Below are positions 52,124-59,865 of a DNA stretch of 64,000 bases, in pieces. This stretch comes from Micromonospora carbonacea. GTDB taxonomy: Bacteria > Actinomycetota > Actinomycetes > Mycobacteriales > Micromonosporaceae. A program made the translations under genes and the position numbers. Location: NCBI RefSeq assembly GCF_014205165.1, contig NZ_JACHMZ010000001.1, positions 6,182,501 to 6,246,500 on the forward strand. The letters are read 5' to 3'. The notes beneath the pieces are model-generated. The model made no database searches. It saw only the letters and a program-made list of their open reading frames with translations, and was not told where the DNA came from. Every line of letters starts with the position of its first letter. Position 1 is the stretch's first letter.

Positions 52124-53459
52124 GAGACGGCCATCGCGTGATCCGGTCTGATGCTATGCGGCGATTGGTGCTGCGTTGGGCTGGTCGGTGTCGTGTTGGC
52201 GGGTGTCGACGGTGATCAGGCGGGCTTTGGCGAGGAGTTCCAGGCCCATGTAGCGGCGTCTTTCGGTCCACTCGTCGGTCTGCTCGGCCAGGACCGCGCC
52301 GACGAGTCTGATGATCGCCGCCCGGTTGGGAAAGATGCCGACGACGTCGGTGCGGCGGCGGATCTCCTTGTTCAACCGCTCCTGGGGATTGTTGGACCAG
52401 ATCTGGCGCCAGATCTCGCGGGGGAAGCCGGTGAAGGCGAGCAGGTCGTCGCGGGCGGCGTCGAGGTGTTCGGCCGCAGCGGGGAACTTCGCTTCGATCG
52501 TGGCGACGACCCGCCGGAACTGGGCGTGGACGGCGTCGGCGTCGGGCTGGTCGAAGATCGTGCGGACGAGGGTGGCGATCCACGGCTGCGCCGATCTGGG
52601 GACCTTCGTGAGCAGGTTGCGCAAGTAGTGGGTGCGGCATCGTTGCCAGGCGGCGCCGGGCAGCGCGGCGCCGATCGCTGCGACGAGGCCGCGATGGGCG
52701 TCGGAGATGACGAGCTGGACGCCGGACAGTCCGCGGGCCGTCAGGGACCGCAGGAATGCCAGCCATCCGGCCCCGTCTTCGTCCGAGGCGACGTCGACGC
52801 CGAGGACTTCACGTTGGCCGTCGGCGTTGACCCCGACGGCGACCAGAGCGTGGACGTTGACGGTGCGGCCGTGCTCGCGGACCTTCATCGTCAACGCGTC
52901 GGTCCACACGAACGTGTAGTGGGCGGCGTCGAGGGGCCGGTTGCGGAACGCCTCGACTTGGGCGTCCAGGTGGGCGGCCATCTCCGAGACCTGCGACTTC
53001 GACAGCTGCCGGATCCCGAGCTGCTCGACCAGCTTCTCCACCCGCCGCGTCGACACCCCGAGCAGATAGCTCGTGGCGACCACTGAGACCAGGGCCTGCT
53101 CGGCCCGCCGCCGGTGCGTCAGCAGCCAGTCCGGGAAGTAGGAGCCCTGCCGCAGCTTCGGGATCGCCAGGTCGATCGTGCCGGCCCGGGTGTCCCACTC
53201 CCGAGGCCGGTAGCCGTTGCGGGAGTTGACCCGCTCGTCGCTGCGCTGTCCGTAACCGGCGCCGCAGATCGCGTCGGCCTCGGCGGACATCACCGCCTGC
53301 GCGAACGTTTTGATCATCGCCTGCAACACGTCCGGCGACGCGCCCTCGATCTGCTCGCGCAGCAGGTCAACGGGGTTCACACTCTCTGAAGCGGCCATCG
53401 CGTTCTCTCTTCCTTCTCTGACTTGGTCGTCTTGAAGGATCGACGCGATGGCCGTCTCT
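52123..53459 (-). mobile_element. IS256-family insertion sequence
   Basis: A 1337-bp element. The 17-bp terminal repeats are exact: AGAGACGGCCATCGCGT at 52123-52139 and its inverse at 53443-53459. The single transposase gene is on the minus strand. I see no convincing 8-bp target duplication at the borders. It separates the pRiA4b ORF-3-like gene from the lanthipeptide locus. Confidence 0.88.
52154..53398 (-). CDS. IS256-family (mutator-type) transposase
   Basis: A 414-residue transposase. The catalytic Asp-Asp-Glu lie in FVWTDALTMKVRE, QLVISDAHRGLVAAIGAALP and NNPQERLNKEIRRRTDVVG. The family segment WQRCRTHYLRNLL follows the second Asp. Full length for the family, no frameshift, so probably functional. 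Confidence 0.95.
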   Translation of the reverse strand: MAASESVNPVDLLREQIEGASPDVLQAMIKTFAQAVMSAEADAICGAGYGQRSDERVNSRNGYRPREWDTRAGTIDLAIPKLRQGSYFPDWLLTHRRRAEQALVSVVATSYLLGVSTRRVEKLVEQLGIRQLSKSQVSEMAAHLDAQVEAFRNRPLDAAHYTFVWTDALTMKVREHGRTVNVHALVAVGVNADGQREVLGVDVASDEDGAGWLAFLRSLTARGLSGVQLVISDAHRGLVAAIGAALPGAAWQRCRTHYLRNLLTKVPRSAQPWIATLVRTIFDQPDADAVHAQFRRVVATIEAKFPAAAEHLDAARDDLLAFTGFPREIWRQIWSNNPQERLNKEIRRRTDVVGIFPNRAAIIRLVGAVLAEQTDEWTERRRYMGLELLAKARLITVDTRQHDTDQPNAAPIAA

Positions 53460-53634
53460 CATCTACGCAACACGCCCAACACGGGCAAGTCGTACACCAC
53501 TTCCGTGGACGCAACCCACTTCGGCGCGGTGGCCTGGTTCCGCGAGGACCGTGCGCCTCCTGGCTGGTGTAGGTGTCATCCGAGGTCGTATTCATCCTCG
53601 GGTTGATGAGCAAGAGCGTCCGGGTGGGGTGGAT

Positions 53635-54897
53635 GTGACTGACGGGGAGAGTGGCGCGTACATGAGTGTTCACACGGTGAGCGGTGAGGGCCTTCGGGCC
53701 GCGATGGTTGATCAGCTGGTCGCTGATCACGCGGCGAAGGGGCTGACGATGCGGCCGGAGGTGGAGGCGGCGCTGAGGACGGTTCCCCGCGAGCTGTTCA
53801 CGCCGGGGGTGGCGGTGGAGGAGGCGTACCGCAGCGACACCGCAGTGATCACCAAGCGGCGCGGCGACGAGACCGTCAGTTCCGTGTCGGCTCCGTGGCT
53901 GATCGCGGAGATGCTCGGTCAGGCCGCTGACGCCCTCGGCGGGTTGCAGGGGCGGCATGTGCTGGAGGTCGGATCGGGTGGCTACAACGCGTCGCTGTTG
54001 CGGGAGTTGGTAGGCGCGTCGGGTTCGGTGCGGACCGTGGACATCGACCCGGACGTGACCGCGCGGGCCGTGGCGTGCCTCGCGGCAGCGGGCTACGGCG
54101 ATGTCACGGTTGTGTGCGCGGACGCGGAGCAGCCGATCGGGCCGGTCCGCCGCTACGACCTGATCATCGTGACGGCCGGTGCGTGGGACATTCCCCCGGC
54201 GTGGATGGCGCAGCTGGCCGAGGATGGTGTGCTCGTCGCGCCGCTGCGGACGTTCGGGATGACCCGGTCGTGGGCGCTGCGCCGGGTTGGTGACCGGCTG
54301 GTCGGCCACAGCCAGCGGCTGTGTGGGTTCGTGGCGATGCAGGGCGCCGGCGCCCACGAGATGCGGTACGTCGACATCGCCGACGGCGTCCACCTGCGGC
54401 TGGACGAGGGACAGCGGATCGATCCGGAATCCGTCGGCGGCCTGCTGACGCGGCGGCGGGAGCAGGCGTGGGCCGGGGTGAGCCTGCCGCCTCGCACCGT
54501 CCTTGCCGACCTGGACCTGTGGCTGGCGGCCCGACTCGCCGACGAGGCGGGTCAGTTCGTGGTGCTCTCCGCGCAGCAGGAGGCGGTCGACGCCGGAGTC
54601 GTCGCTCCCGCGTGGCGTTTCGGTACGCCCGCCATTTTGCGCGAGGGCACGTTCACCTACCGGTCGGCGTTGCGCTGGACCGAGGACATGTTCGACCTGG
54701 GCGCGTGCGCGCACGGGCCCGACGCCCCTGCTGAGGCGGGGCGCCTCGTCGGGCACATGCGCGCGTGGGTGGACGCTGGCCAGCCCTCGCCGGTGCTGCA
54801 CGTCCTGCCCGCAGGTACTCCCGACGGCGACCTGCCGGCCGGGACGGTGCTGGACAAGCGGCACAGCCGTGTCGTCCTCACCTTCACCCCCGCATAG
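53635..54897 (+). CDS. FxLD-system protein-L-isoaspartate-type methyltransferase
   Basis: A 420-residue protein. The N-terminal half is a PCMT-like SAM domain: SSVSAPWLIAEMLGQAA, HVLEVGSGGYNASLLRELVG (motif I) and DLIIVTAGAWDIPPAWMAQL. The long C-terminal extension (about 230-420) is typical of methyltransferases encoded beside FxLD lanthipeptides. Related OlvS-type enzymes methylate a core Asp, leading to succinimide and isoaspartate; the precursor next door has a suitable Asp-Asp. The start is uncertain: GTG 53635 (chosen), GTG 53629 or ATG 53662. The IS256 element ends 175 bases upstream. Confidence 0.85.
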   Translation: MTDGESGAYMSVHTVSGEGLRAAMVDQLVADHAAKGLTMRPEVEAALRTVPRELFTPGVAVEEAYRSDTAVITKRRGDETVSSVSAPWLIAEMLGQAADALGGLQGRHVLEVGSGGYNASLLRELVGASGSVRTVDIDPDVTARAVACLAAAGYGDVTVVCADAEQPIGPVRRYDLIIVTAGAWDIPPAWMAQLAEDGVLVAPLRTFGMTRSWALRRVGDRLVGHSQRLCGFVAMQGAGAHEMRYVDIADGVHLRLDEGQRIDPESVGGLLTRRREQAWAGVSLPPRTVLADLDLWLAARLADEAGQFVVLSAQQEAVDAGVVAPAWRFGTPAILREGTFTYRSALRWTEDMFDLGACAHGPDAPAEAGRLVGHMRAWVDAGQPSPVLHVLPAGTPDGDLPAGTVLDKRHSRVVLTFTPA

Positions 54898-54909
54898 GAA
54901 GGAAAGCGA

Positions 54910-55053
54910 GTGGACACCAAGGAACTCGAGGAGTACGACCTGGACGTCACCCTGGTGGACGCCGGACCCGCCGCGAGCGGGTACGCCACCAACACCGACG
55001 ACAACTGCGGCTCGGGCAACACGGGCTCCAACGCCTGCTCCGGCGGCAGGTAA
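54910..55053 (+). CDS. FxLD-family lanthipeptide precursor
   Basis: A 47-residue peptide from GTG 54910 (GGAAGGAAA upstream). The leader MDTKELEEYDLDVTLVDAG contains YDLDV (9-13), the FxLD recognition box with Tyr for Phe. The core after about residue 19 has Cys33 and Cys43 with Thr27, Thr29, Ser35, Thr38, Ser40 and Ser44 available for dehydration, and Asp30-Asp31 as target for the neighbouring methyltransferase. Cys33 lies in TNTDDNCGSGN and Cys43 near the end (NACSGGR). The C-terminus is Arg, so no oxidative C-terminal decarboxylation is expected. It lies 13 bases after the methyltransferase and before a hairpin. Confidence 0.88.
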   Translation: MDTKELEEYDLDVTLVDAGPAASGYATNTDDNCGSGNTGSNACSGGR

Positions 55054-55071
55054 CCGGCTTTCACGCCTTCC

Positions 55072-55099
55072 GGGCCCGGCGTTGACCAACGCCGGGCCC
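55072..55099 (+). terminator. Strong hairpin between precursor and LanB genes
   Basis: GGGCCCGGCGTT (55072-55083), loop GACC, AACGCCGGGCCC (55088-55099): a perfect 12-bp stem. Outer bases AACCGG and CCGGTT could extend it. Position suggests partial termination so that the precursor is made in excess over the enzymes. Confidence 0.75.
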
Positions 55100-55118
55100 C
55101 CGGTTTCGAGGGTGCGTC

Positions 55119-57488
55119 ATGTTCTCCACGGCTGGTGCGGCGATGATCAGAGTCGCCGCCTACCCGAGCGGTATGGCCCTTCCCGCATGGCCCGACCTGA
55201 CGTCCGACCAGCCCGAGCAGTGGCGGGAGTGGCTGACGACGGCATGGGCGCTGCCCGGGTTCGCCGTCGCCGTCGCTGGCGCCACACCACACCTGGCTGA
55301 GCAGATCACCCAGGCCGTGACCGGCAACGAGCCGGTCCCGCCACACCGGCTGCGACGCGTGATCGAGTCGGCTGTCCGGTACCTGCTGAGATGGACCACC
55401 CGCGCGACCCCGTTCGGCACCTTCGCCGGCGTCGCCCCGGTCGAGTTCGGTGCCCGCGCGTCGGTCCGCTGGGGCGAGGCGCATCACGAAGTGCCCCGAC
55501 CTGACGGGCAGTTCGTCGCCGACCACACCGCGCGGGCCGAGCAGGACCTGGCCCTGCTGCGCAACGTCGCGGTGGTGACGAACTCGTTGGGCTACCGCCG
55601 CGGCGACAGGTGGGTGCTGCCCTGCGCCCGCTCCGACGGCGACCGCCGGTGGGATGTGGAGATTCGCCTGACCGGGCCAATCCAGGCGGCGCTCGACGCG
55701 GCGACGTCCCCGCTGCGCTTCGCCGAACTCGCCACCCGGATCGCCGGGGCGACGCTCACCGAGGTCGACGTGACCGAACGCCTGCTGGCCTCGCTGGTAC
55801 GGGCGGGTGTCCTTCTGTCCGCGCTGCGGCCGGCGATGACCGTCACCGACCCGGCCACGTACCTGGCCCGCCACCTTGCGTTACCCGACCCCGGCGACCG
55901 CGTCGCGGTCGATCTGCGGATCGACGCCGCGGTAACGCTGCCCCCGGCGGTGCTGCGTGAGGCGGGCCGGGCCGCGTCGACGCTGGCGGCGGTGGCGCCA
56001 CCGCATCCCGGATGGGCGGAGTACCACGCAGCGTTCATCGAACGGTGGGGTCCGGGCGCGGCCGTTCCGATACGCGACGTGCTGAACGTCCTGGGCTTTC
56101 CCGCCGGATACCGGGGTTCGACCCGACGCGTACCTGCGGTGTTCACCACCCGAGACCGCCTGCTCGCGCAGCTCGCCCAGCAGTCGGCGCTGAACGACTG
56201 CGCGGAGATAGTCCTCGACGACGAGCTGATCGGCCGCCTTCGCAGCGACGACCGACCGCTGATGCCGCACACCGAGCTACGGTTCACCCTCGCCGCCGAT
56301 ACCCCACGCGACTTGGACCGAGGCGCGTTCACCTTGACCGTGGTCAGCGGATCCCGCCACGCCGGTGCCGCTTCCGGCCGGTTCCTCCACCTGCTCACCA
56401 GCGCCGAGCTGGCATCGTGGCAGCAGGTCTACCAGCGCCTACCGACCGTCCTGCCCGGCGCGCACGTGACACAACTGTCCGGCCCGCCACTGGACGCTCA
56501 CCTTGCGCCACTCGCCCGGACCCCGGAACTATTGCCGGTCCTGCCGGTCGGGGACTTCCACCCCGATCCGCCCTACACCGTCGCGGACCTCGCCGTGACC
56601 GGCGACGGCCAACGACTCTGGTTGGTGTCGCGCACAACCGGCCGACCGATCGAGCCGTTGCTGCTCAACAGCGTGCTGCTACCCGGTCTCCAACAGCCCC
56701 TGCTGCGGTTCCTGACCGAGATCTGGACGGCGTGGTCGGCTCCGTGCAGCAGATTCGACTGGGGCCACGCCCACGGCCTGCCATACCTGCCACGCGTCCG
56801 CCACGGACGCAGCGTCCTGCACCCCGCCCGCTGGGCCATCGACCGATCCGCCTTTCCTCGCACTGCGCCGTGGCCGGAGTGGCGCGACACCTGGCAGCGA
56901 CACCGTGACCGGCACCGCATCCCCGGCGAGGTCCTGGTGGGAGACGACGACGTGCGGCTGCGTCTGGACCTGGACGACGATGCCCACCTGGCAGTACTAC
57001 GCACGCACCTCGCCCGACATGCCCGCACCATCCTCACCGAGGCCCCGGGCCCGGCTGGCTGGATCGGTGGCAGGCCCGCCGAACTCCTGCTCACCCTCAC
57101 CGCCGCGCCGCCGGCCGCCCCGCCGCCCCGGCCGGTCCGTGCCGTATCGGCCCTGCGGCACCGACCCGGCCAGTCACCGTGGCTGGAAGCCAGGGTGTAC
57201 GGCCGGCCAGACGACATCCTCGCCGATCTCGCCCGCCAGCCCACCAACATCCTGCCGGCCGGCTGGTGGTTTCTGCGGTACCCCGACCCCGAACCCCACC
57301 TACGGGCTGCGCATCCCCCAACACCGGGTGGGGCGATCCACCGACACCGCCGGGAACCTCGCCCGGTGGGCACAGCGCCTGGAACACGACGGCGTCCTGC
57401 ACGACTACACCCTGCACACCTACCGGCCGGAAACCCGTCACGGCACCGGCCCGGCCCTCGCCGCCGCCGAAGCGGTGTTCGCCGCTGA
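55119..57488 (+). CDS. Lantibiotic dehydratase LanB, main part (frameshifted)
   Basis: Residues 1 to about 729 read as a class I lanthipeptide dehydratase (Lant_dehydr_N): YLLRWTTRATPFGTFAGVAP near residue 90 is its signature, followed by the long glutamylation domain and, from about 550, the start of the C-terminal elimination domain. WWFLRYPDPEPHLR is normal, but from 57306 onward the frame degenerates and ends at 57488 with an arginine-rich tail. Removing one G from the GGG at 57304-57306 restores HLR-LRIPQ and continues the family sequence to 57861. LanB uses glutamyl-tRNA to dehydrate Ser/Thr of the precursor. Either a real inactivating mutation or a sequence error. Confidence 0.85.
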   Translation: MFSTAGAAMIRVAAYPSGMALPAWPDLTSDQPEQWREWLTTAWALPGFAVAVAGATPHLAEQITQAVTGNEPVPPHRLRRVIESAVRYLLRWTTRATPFGTFAGVAPVEFGARASVRWGEAHHEVPRPDGQFVADHTARAEQDLALLRNVAVVTNSLGYRRGDRWVLPCARSDGDRRWDVEIRLTGPIQAALDAATSPLRFAELATRIAGATLTEVDVTERLLASLVRAGVLLSALRPAMTVTDPATYLARHLALPDPGDRVAVDLRIDAAVTLPPAVLREAGRAASTLAAVAPPHPGWAEYHAAFIERWGPGAAVPIRDVLNVLGFPAGYRGSTRRVPAVFTTRDRLLAQLAQQSALNDCAEIVLDDELIGRLRSDDRPLMPHTELRFTLAADTPRDLDRGAFTLTVVSGSRHAGAASGRFLHLLTSAELASWQQVYQRLPTVLPGAHVTQLSGPPLDAHLAPLARTPELLPVLPVGDFHPDPPYTVADLAVTGDGQRLWLVSRTTGRPIEPLLLNSVLLPGLQQPLLRFLTEIWTAWSAPCSRFDWGHAHGLPYLPRVRHGRSVLHPARWAIDRSAFPRTAPWPEWRDTWQRHRDRHRIPGEVLVGDDDVRLRLDLDDDAHLAVLRTHLARHARTILTEAPGPAGWIGGRPAELLLTLTAAPPAAPPPRPVRAVSALRHRPGQSPWLEARVYGRPDDILADLARQPTNILPAGWWFLRYPDPEPHLRAAHPPTPGGAIHRHRREPRPVGTAPGTRRRPARLHPAHLPAGNPSRHRPGPRRRRSGVRR

Positions 57489-57861
57489 CTCCCGCACGGC
57501 CCTACGACGGCTGACCGGCGACCGGCAAGCCGCCACCGCCGCCACGATGATCACCATCGCCGACGGATTCACCAGCGACGGACCCCGCTGGCTCACCGAG
57601 CACGTCCCCCACCGCAGCGGCCCCCGCCTGAACCCCACCCAACTCGACCTCGCCCGAATCCCCCACCGAGACGACGACCTCACCACGGCGTTGGCTACCT
57701 ACCGGAGGCTGGCCCACACCGACGGCCTCGATCTCGACCACGTGCTGGCCGACCTGCTGCACCTGCACCACGCCCGGATGATCGGCGTCGACACCGCCTC
57801 CGAGCGGCACTGCCTGCGCCTGGCCCGCGCCGTCGCCCGCACCCACCGGGAAACGACATGA
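57307..57861 (+). CDS. LanB C-terminal part in the shifted frame (SpaB_C-type elimination domain)
   Basis: From CTG at 57307 the +1 frame reads LRIPQHRVGRSTDTAGNLA, then WAQRLEHDGVLHDYTLHTYR and ETRHGTGPALAAAEAVFAAD, the usual SpaB_C/thiopeptide-type bacteriocin biosynthesis C-terminal domain. There is no convincing independent start here, so it is the rest of the LanB gene displaced by one base. With the first part it makes about 913 residues, slightly shorter than typical LanB. Its stop overlaps the LanC start (ATGA). Confidence 0.8.
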   Translation: MRIPQHRVGRSTDTAGNLARWAQRLEHDGVLHDYTLHTYRPETRHGTGPALAAAEAVFAADSRTALRRLTGDRQAATAATMITIADGFTSDGPRWLTEHVPHRSGPRLNPTQLDLARIPHRDDDLTTALATYRRLAHTDGLDLDHVLADLLHLHHARMIGVDTASERHCLRLARAVARTHRETT

Positions 57862-58934
57862 CAACCGGCCAGTCACTCGCCGACGGCGCAGCCGGCGTCG
57901 CCCTCCTGCACCTGGAAACCGGCAACTGGCCAGCCGCACACGCCGCCCTGCGAGACGCCACCGCCAATGGCGTCAGCATCTCCGACGGCGCCAGCCTCTA
58001 CTACGGTGCCCCCGCGCTCGCCTTCGTTCTCGCCTCGACCAGCCACCCAGGCCTCGCCCGCGCACGAGCGGTCGCAGCATCCGGGACCGCCACGGTGACC
58101 CGACGGCGGCTGAACGCAGCCCACCGCCGCCTCGACGCCCGCCTACGGCCGCACTACGCCGAGTACGACCTCATCCGCGGCCTGACCGGACTCGGTGTCG
58201 CCCTGCGCCGCCTCGGCGACCACGACCTGCTCCGCCAGGTGTTGGACTACCTGGTCCGGCTCACCGAACCCCTCAACGGACTTCCCGGCTGGTGGTGCGC
58301 CAACAGCTCCGACCGCAACCAGCCGCCACCACCCGGAGGCCACGCCAACCACGGTATGGCCCACGGCATCACCGGCCCGCTCGCGCTCCTCGCTCTGACC
58401 CTGAGCGACGGCATCACCGTCACCGGCCACACTGACGCGATCCACCGCATCTGCCGATGGCTCGACAGTTGGCAGCAACACAGCACCGACGCCACCTGGT
58501 GGCCGCAAACACTCACCCTCGCCGACCTACACCACGGCACACCAGCACAGCGGCAACCGCTGCGCCCCTCTTGGTGCTACGGCACTCCCGGCATCGCCCG
58601 AGCACAGCAACTGGCCGCCCTCGCCCTGGGCGACACCATCCGCCAACGCCGCGCCGAAGCCGCCTTCACCGCCTGCGTCGACGACCCCGCCCAGATCCGC
58701 CGGCTCAACGACCGCAGCCTCTGTCACGGCACCGCCGGGCTGCTCGCCACCGGCCGTCGCATCACCGCAGACGCCCTCGCGCCGACATCCCTCACCCCAC
58801 TGGCACGTCTGCACCAGAACGCCAATCGCACCAAGGAAGAAGGCACCGGTTTCCTCGACGGAACCACCGGCTCCGCCCTCGCCACAGCCGCCGCCACCTC
58901 AACCTCCTGGGACGCCTGCCTCCTACTCACCTGA
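57858..58934 (+). CDS. Lanthionine synthetase C-like cyclase (LanC)
   Basis: A 358-residue cyclase. The zinc ligands are Cys240 (SWCYGTPG), Cys289 and His290 (SLCHGTAG). GGHANHGMAHGITGPLALLA carries the catalytic His169 region. GxxG repeats of the alpha/alpha toroid are visible (DGAAGVALLHLE, RGLTGLGVAL). It adds Cys thiols of the precursor to dehydrated Ser/Thr to form lanthionine rings. It overlaps the LanB gene by 4 bases. Confidence 0.93.
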   Translation: MTTGQSLADGAAGVALLHLETGNWPAAHAALRDATANGVSISDGASLYYGAPALAFVLASTSHPGLARARAVAASGTATVTRRRLNAAHRRLDARLRPHYAEYDLIRGLTGLGVALRRLGDHDLLRQVLDYLVRLTEPLNGLPGWWCANSSDRNQPPPPGGHANHGMAHGITGPLALLALTLSDGITVTGHTDAIHRICRWLDSWQQHSTDATWWPQTLTLADLHHGTPAQRQPLRPSWCYGTPGIARAQQLAALALGDTIRQRRAEAAFTACVDDPAQIRRLNDRSLCHGTAGLLATGRRITADALAPTSLTPLARLHQNANRTKEEGTGFLDGTTGSALATAAATSTSWDACLLLT

Positions 58935-58947
58935 CGAAAGGCCAACC

Positions 58948-59718
58948 ATGGAAGAAGGCACCTGGAAGCAGGTCACCATCACCTACCCCGGACAGGACCG
59001 CCAGGAACGCGAACGACACGCCGTACCGCACCTACGCCACATCCTGCCCGCCGCCGAGACGTCCGGGCTCATCACCTCCTGGTGGTTCATACGCAAAGGC
59101 GCCTGGCGCATCCGCTACCTGCCAGCCCCACCGCATGACGGCCGCGATCCAGTACACCGCCTACTCACCGACGCGGTCACCTGGACCACCGACATCTACG
59201 AACCCGAGATCCACGCCTTCGGCGGCCCCGAAGCGATGAACGCCGCCCACACGCTGTTTCACCACGACAGCCACCACCTCCTCACCTACCTCCACACCCC
59301 GCCGGTCGACCGTCGGGAACGCTCACTGACCCTGTGCACCGCGCTGATGCGCACCGCAGGGCTGGACCTCAACGAACAAGGCGACGTCTGGGCCCGCGTC
59401 GCCCAGCACCGGGCCGAACACCTCAACCGGCTAACCATTCCCCACACCTGGGAGGCTTTCACCGGCAAGGTCCGCCACCTCCTACTCGGCTCAACCCGCG
59501 ACACCCGCGACTGGCAGGCCGGGTTCGACAACGCCGGAACCGCCCTCCGACACCTACGCGAGACAGGCAGGCTCACCCGTGGCCTACGCGCAGTCATCGC
59601 AGAACACGTGATCTTCCACTGGAACCGGCTCGGTCTCCCCGCCACCACCCAAGCCACGCTCGCCCAAGCGGCCACGGAGGCCATCTTCGGCAGCGCTCCC
59701 GCGTTGCCCAGGAGGTAG
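58948..59718 (+). CDS. Stand-alone thiopeptide-type bacteriocin biosynthesis protein (SpaB_C family)
   Basis: A 256-residue protein. It opens EEGTWKQVTITYPGQDRQER, then HLRHILPAAETSGLITSWWF and RKGAWRIRYLPAP, the hallmark of SpaB_C proteins that sit in glutamate-elimination domains. FGGPEAMNAAHTLFHHDSHHLL is a second conserved stretch. Because LanB already ends in an elimination domain, this second copy is extra; FxLD loci commonly contain one. It may eliminate glutamate from another substrate or assist LanB. It lies 13 bases after LanC. Confidence 0.85.
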   Translation: MEEGTWKQVTITYPGQDRQERERHAVPHLRHILPAAETSGLITSWWFIRKGAWRIRYLPAPPHDGRDPVHRLLTDAVTWTTDIYEPEIHAFGGPEAMNAAHTLFHHDSHHLLTYLHTPPVDRRERSLTLCTALMRTAGLDLNEQGDVWARVAQHRAEHLNRLTIPHTWEAFTGKVRHLLLGSTRDTRDWQAGFDNAGTALRHLRETGRLTRGLRAVIAEHVIFHWNRLGLPATTQATLAQAATEAIFGSAPALPRR

Positions 59719-59865
59719 AAGTGGAGTCCTACCCGCCACGCCAGCACGCCACACGATTCAGCTCCACACCCAGCCCGCCCGCGATCCGATAGTGTCGAAT
59801 CGCCGTGTACCAAGCACCGCAACAATCGGCTCGACGCGGGCCGATGCAGGCGGAAGGCCGAGCCC

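Noticed and set aside
52115-53467. 8-bp target duplication for the IS256 element
   Set aside because: The bases flanking the inverted repeats do not match when the element is taken as 52123-53459 or 52124-53458.
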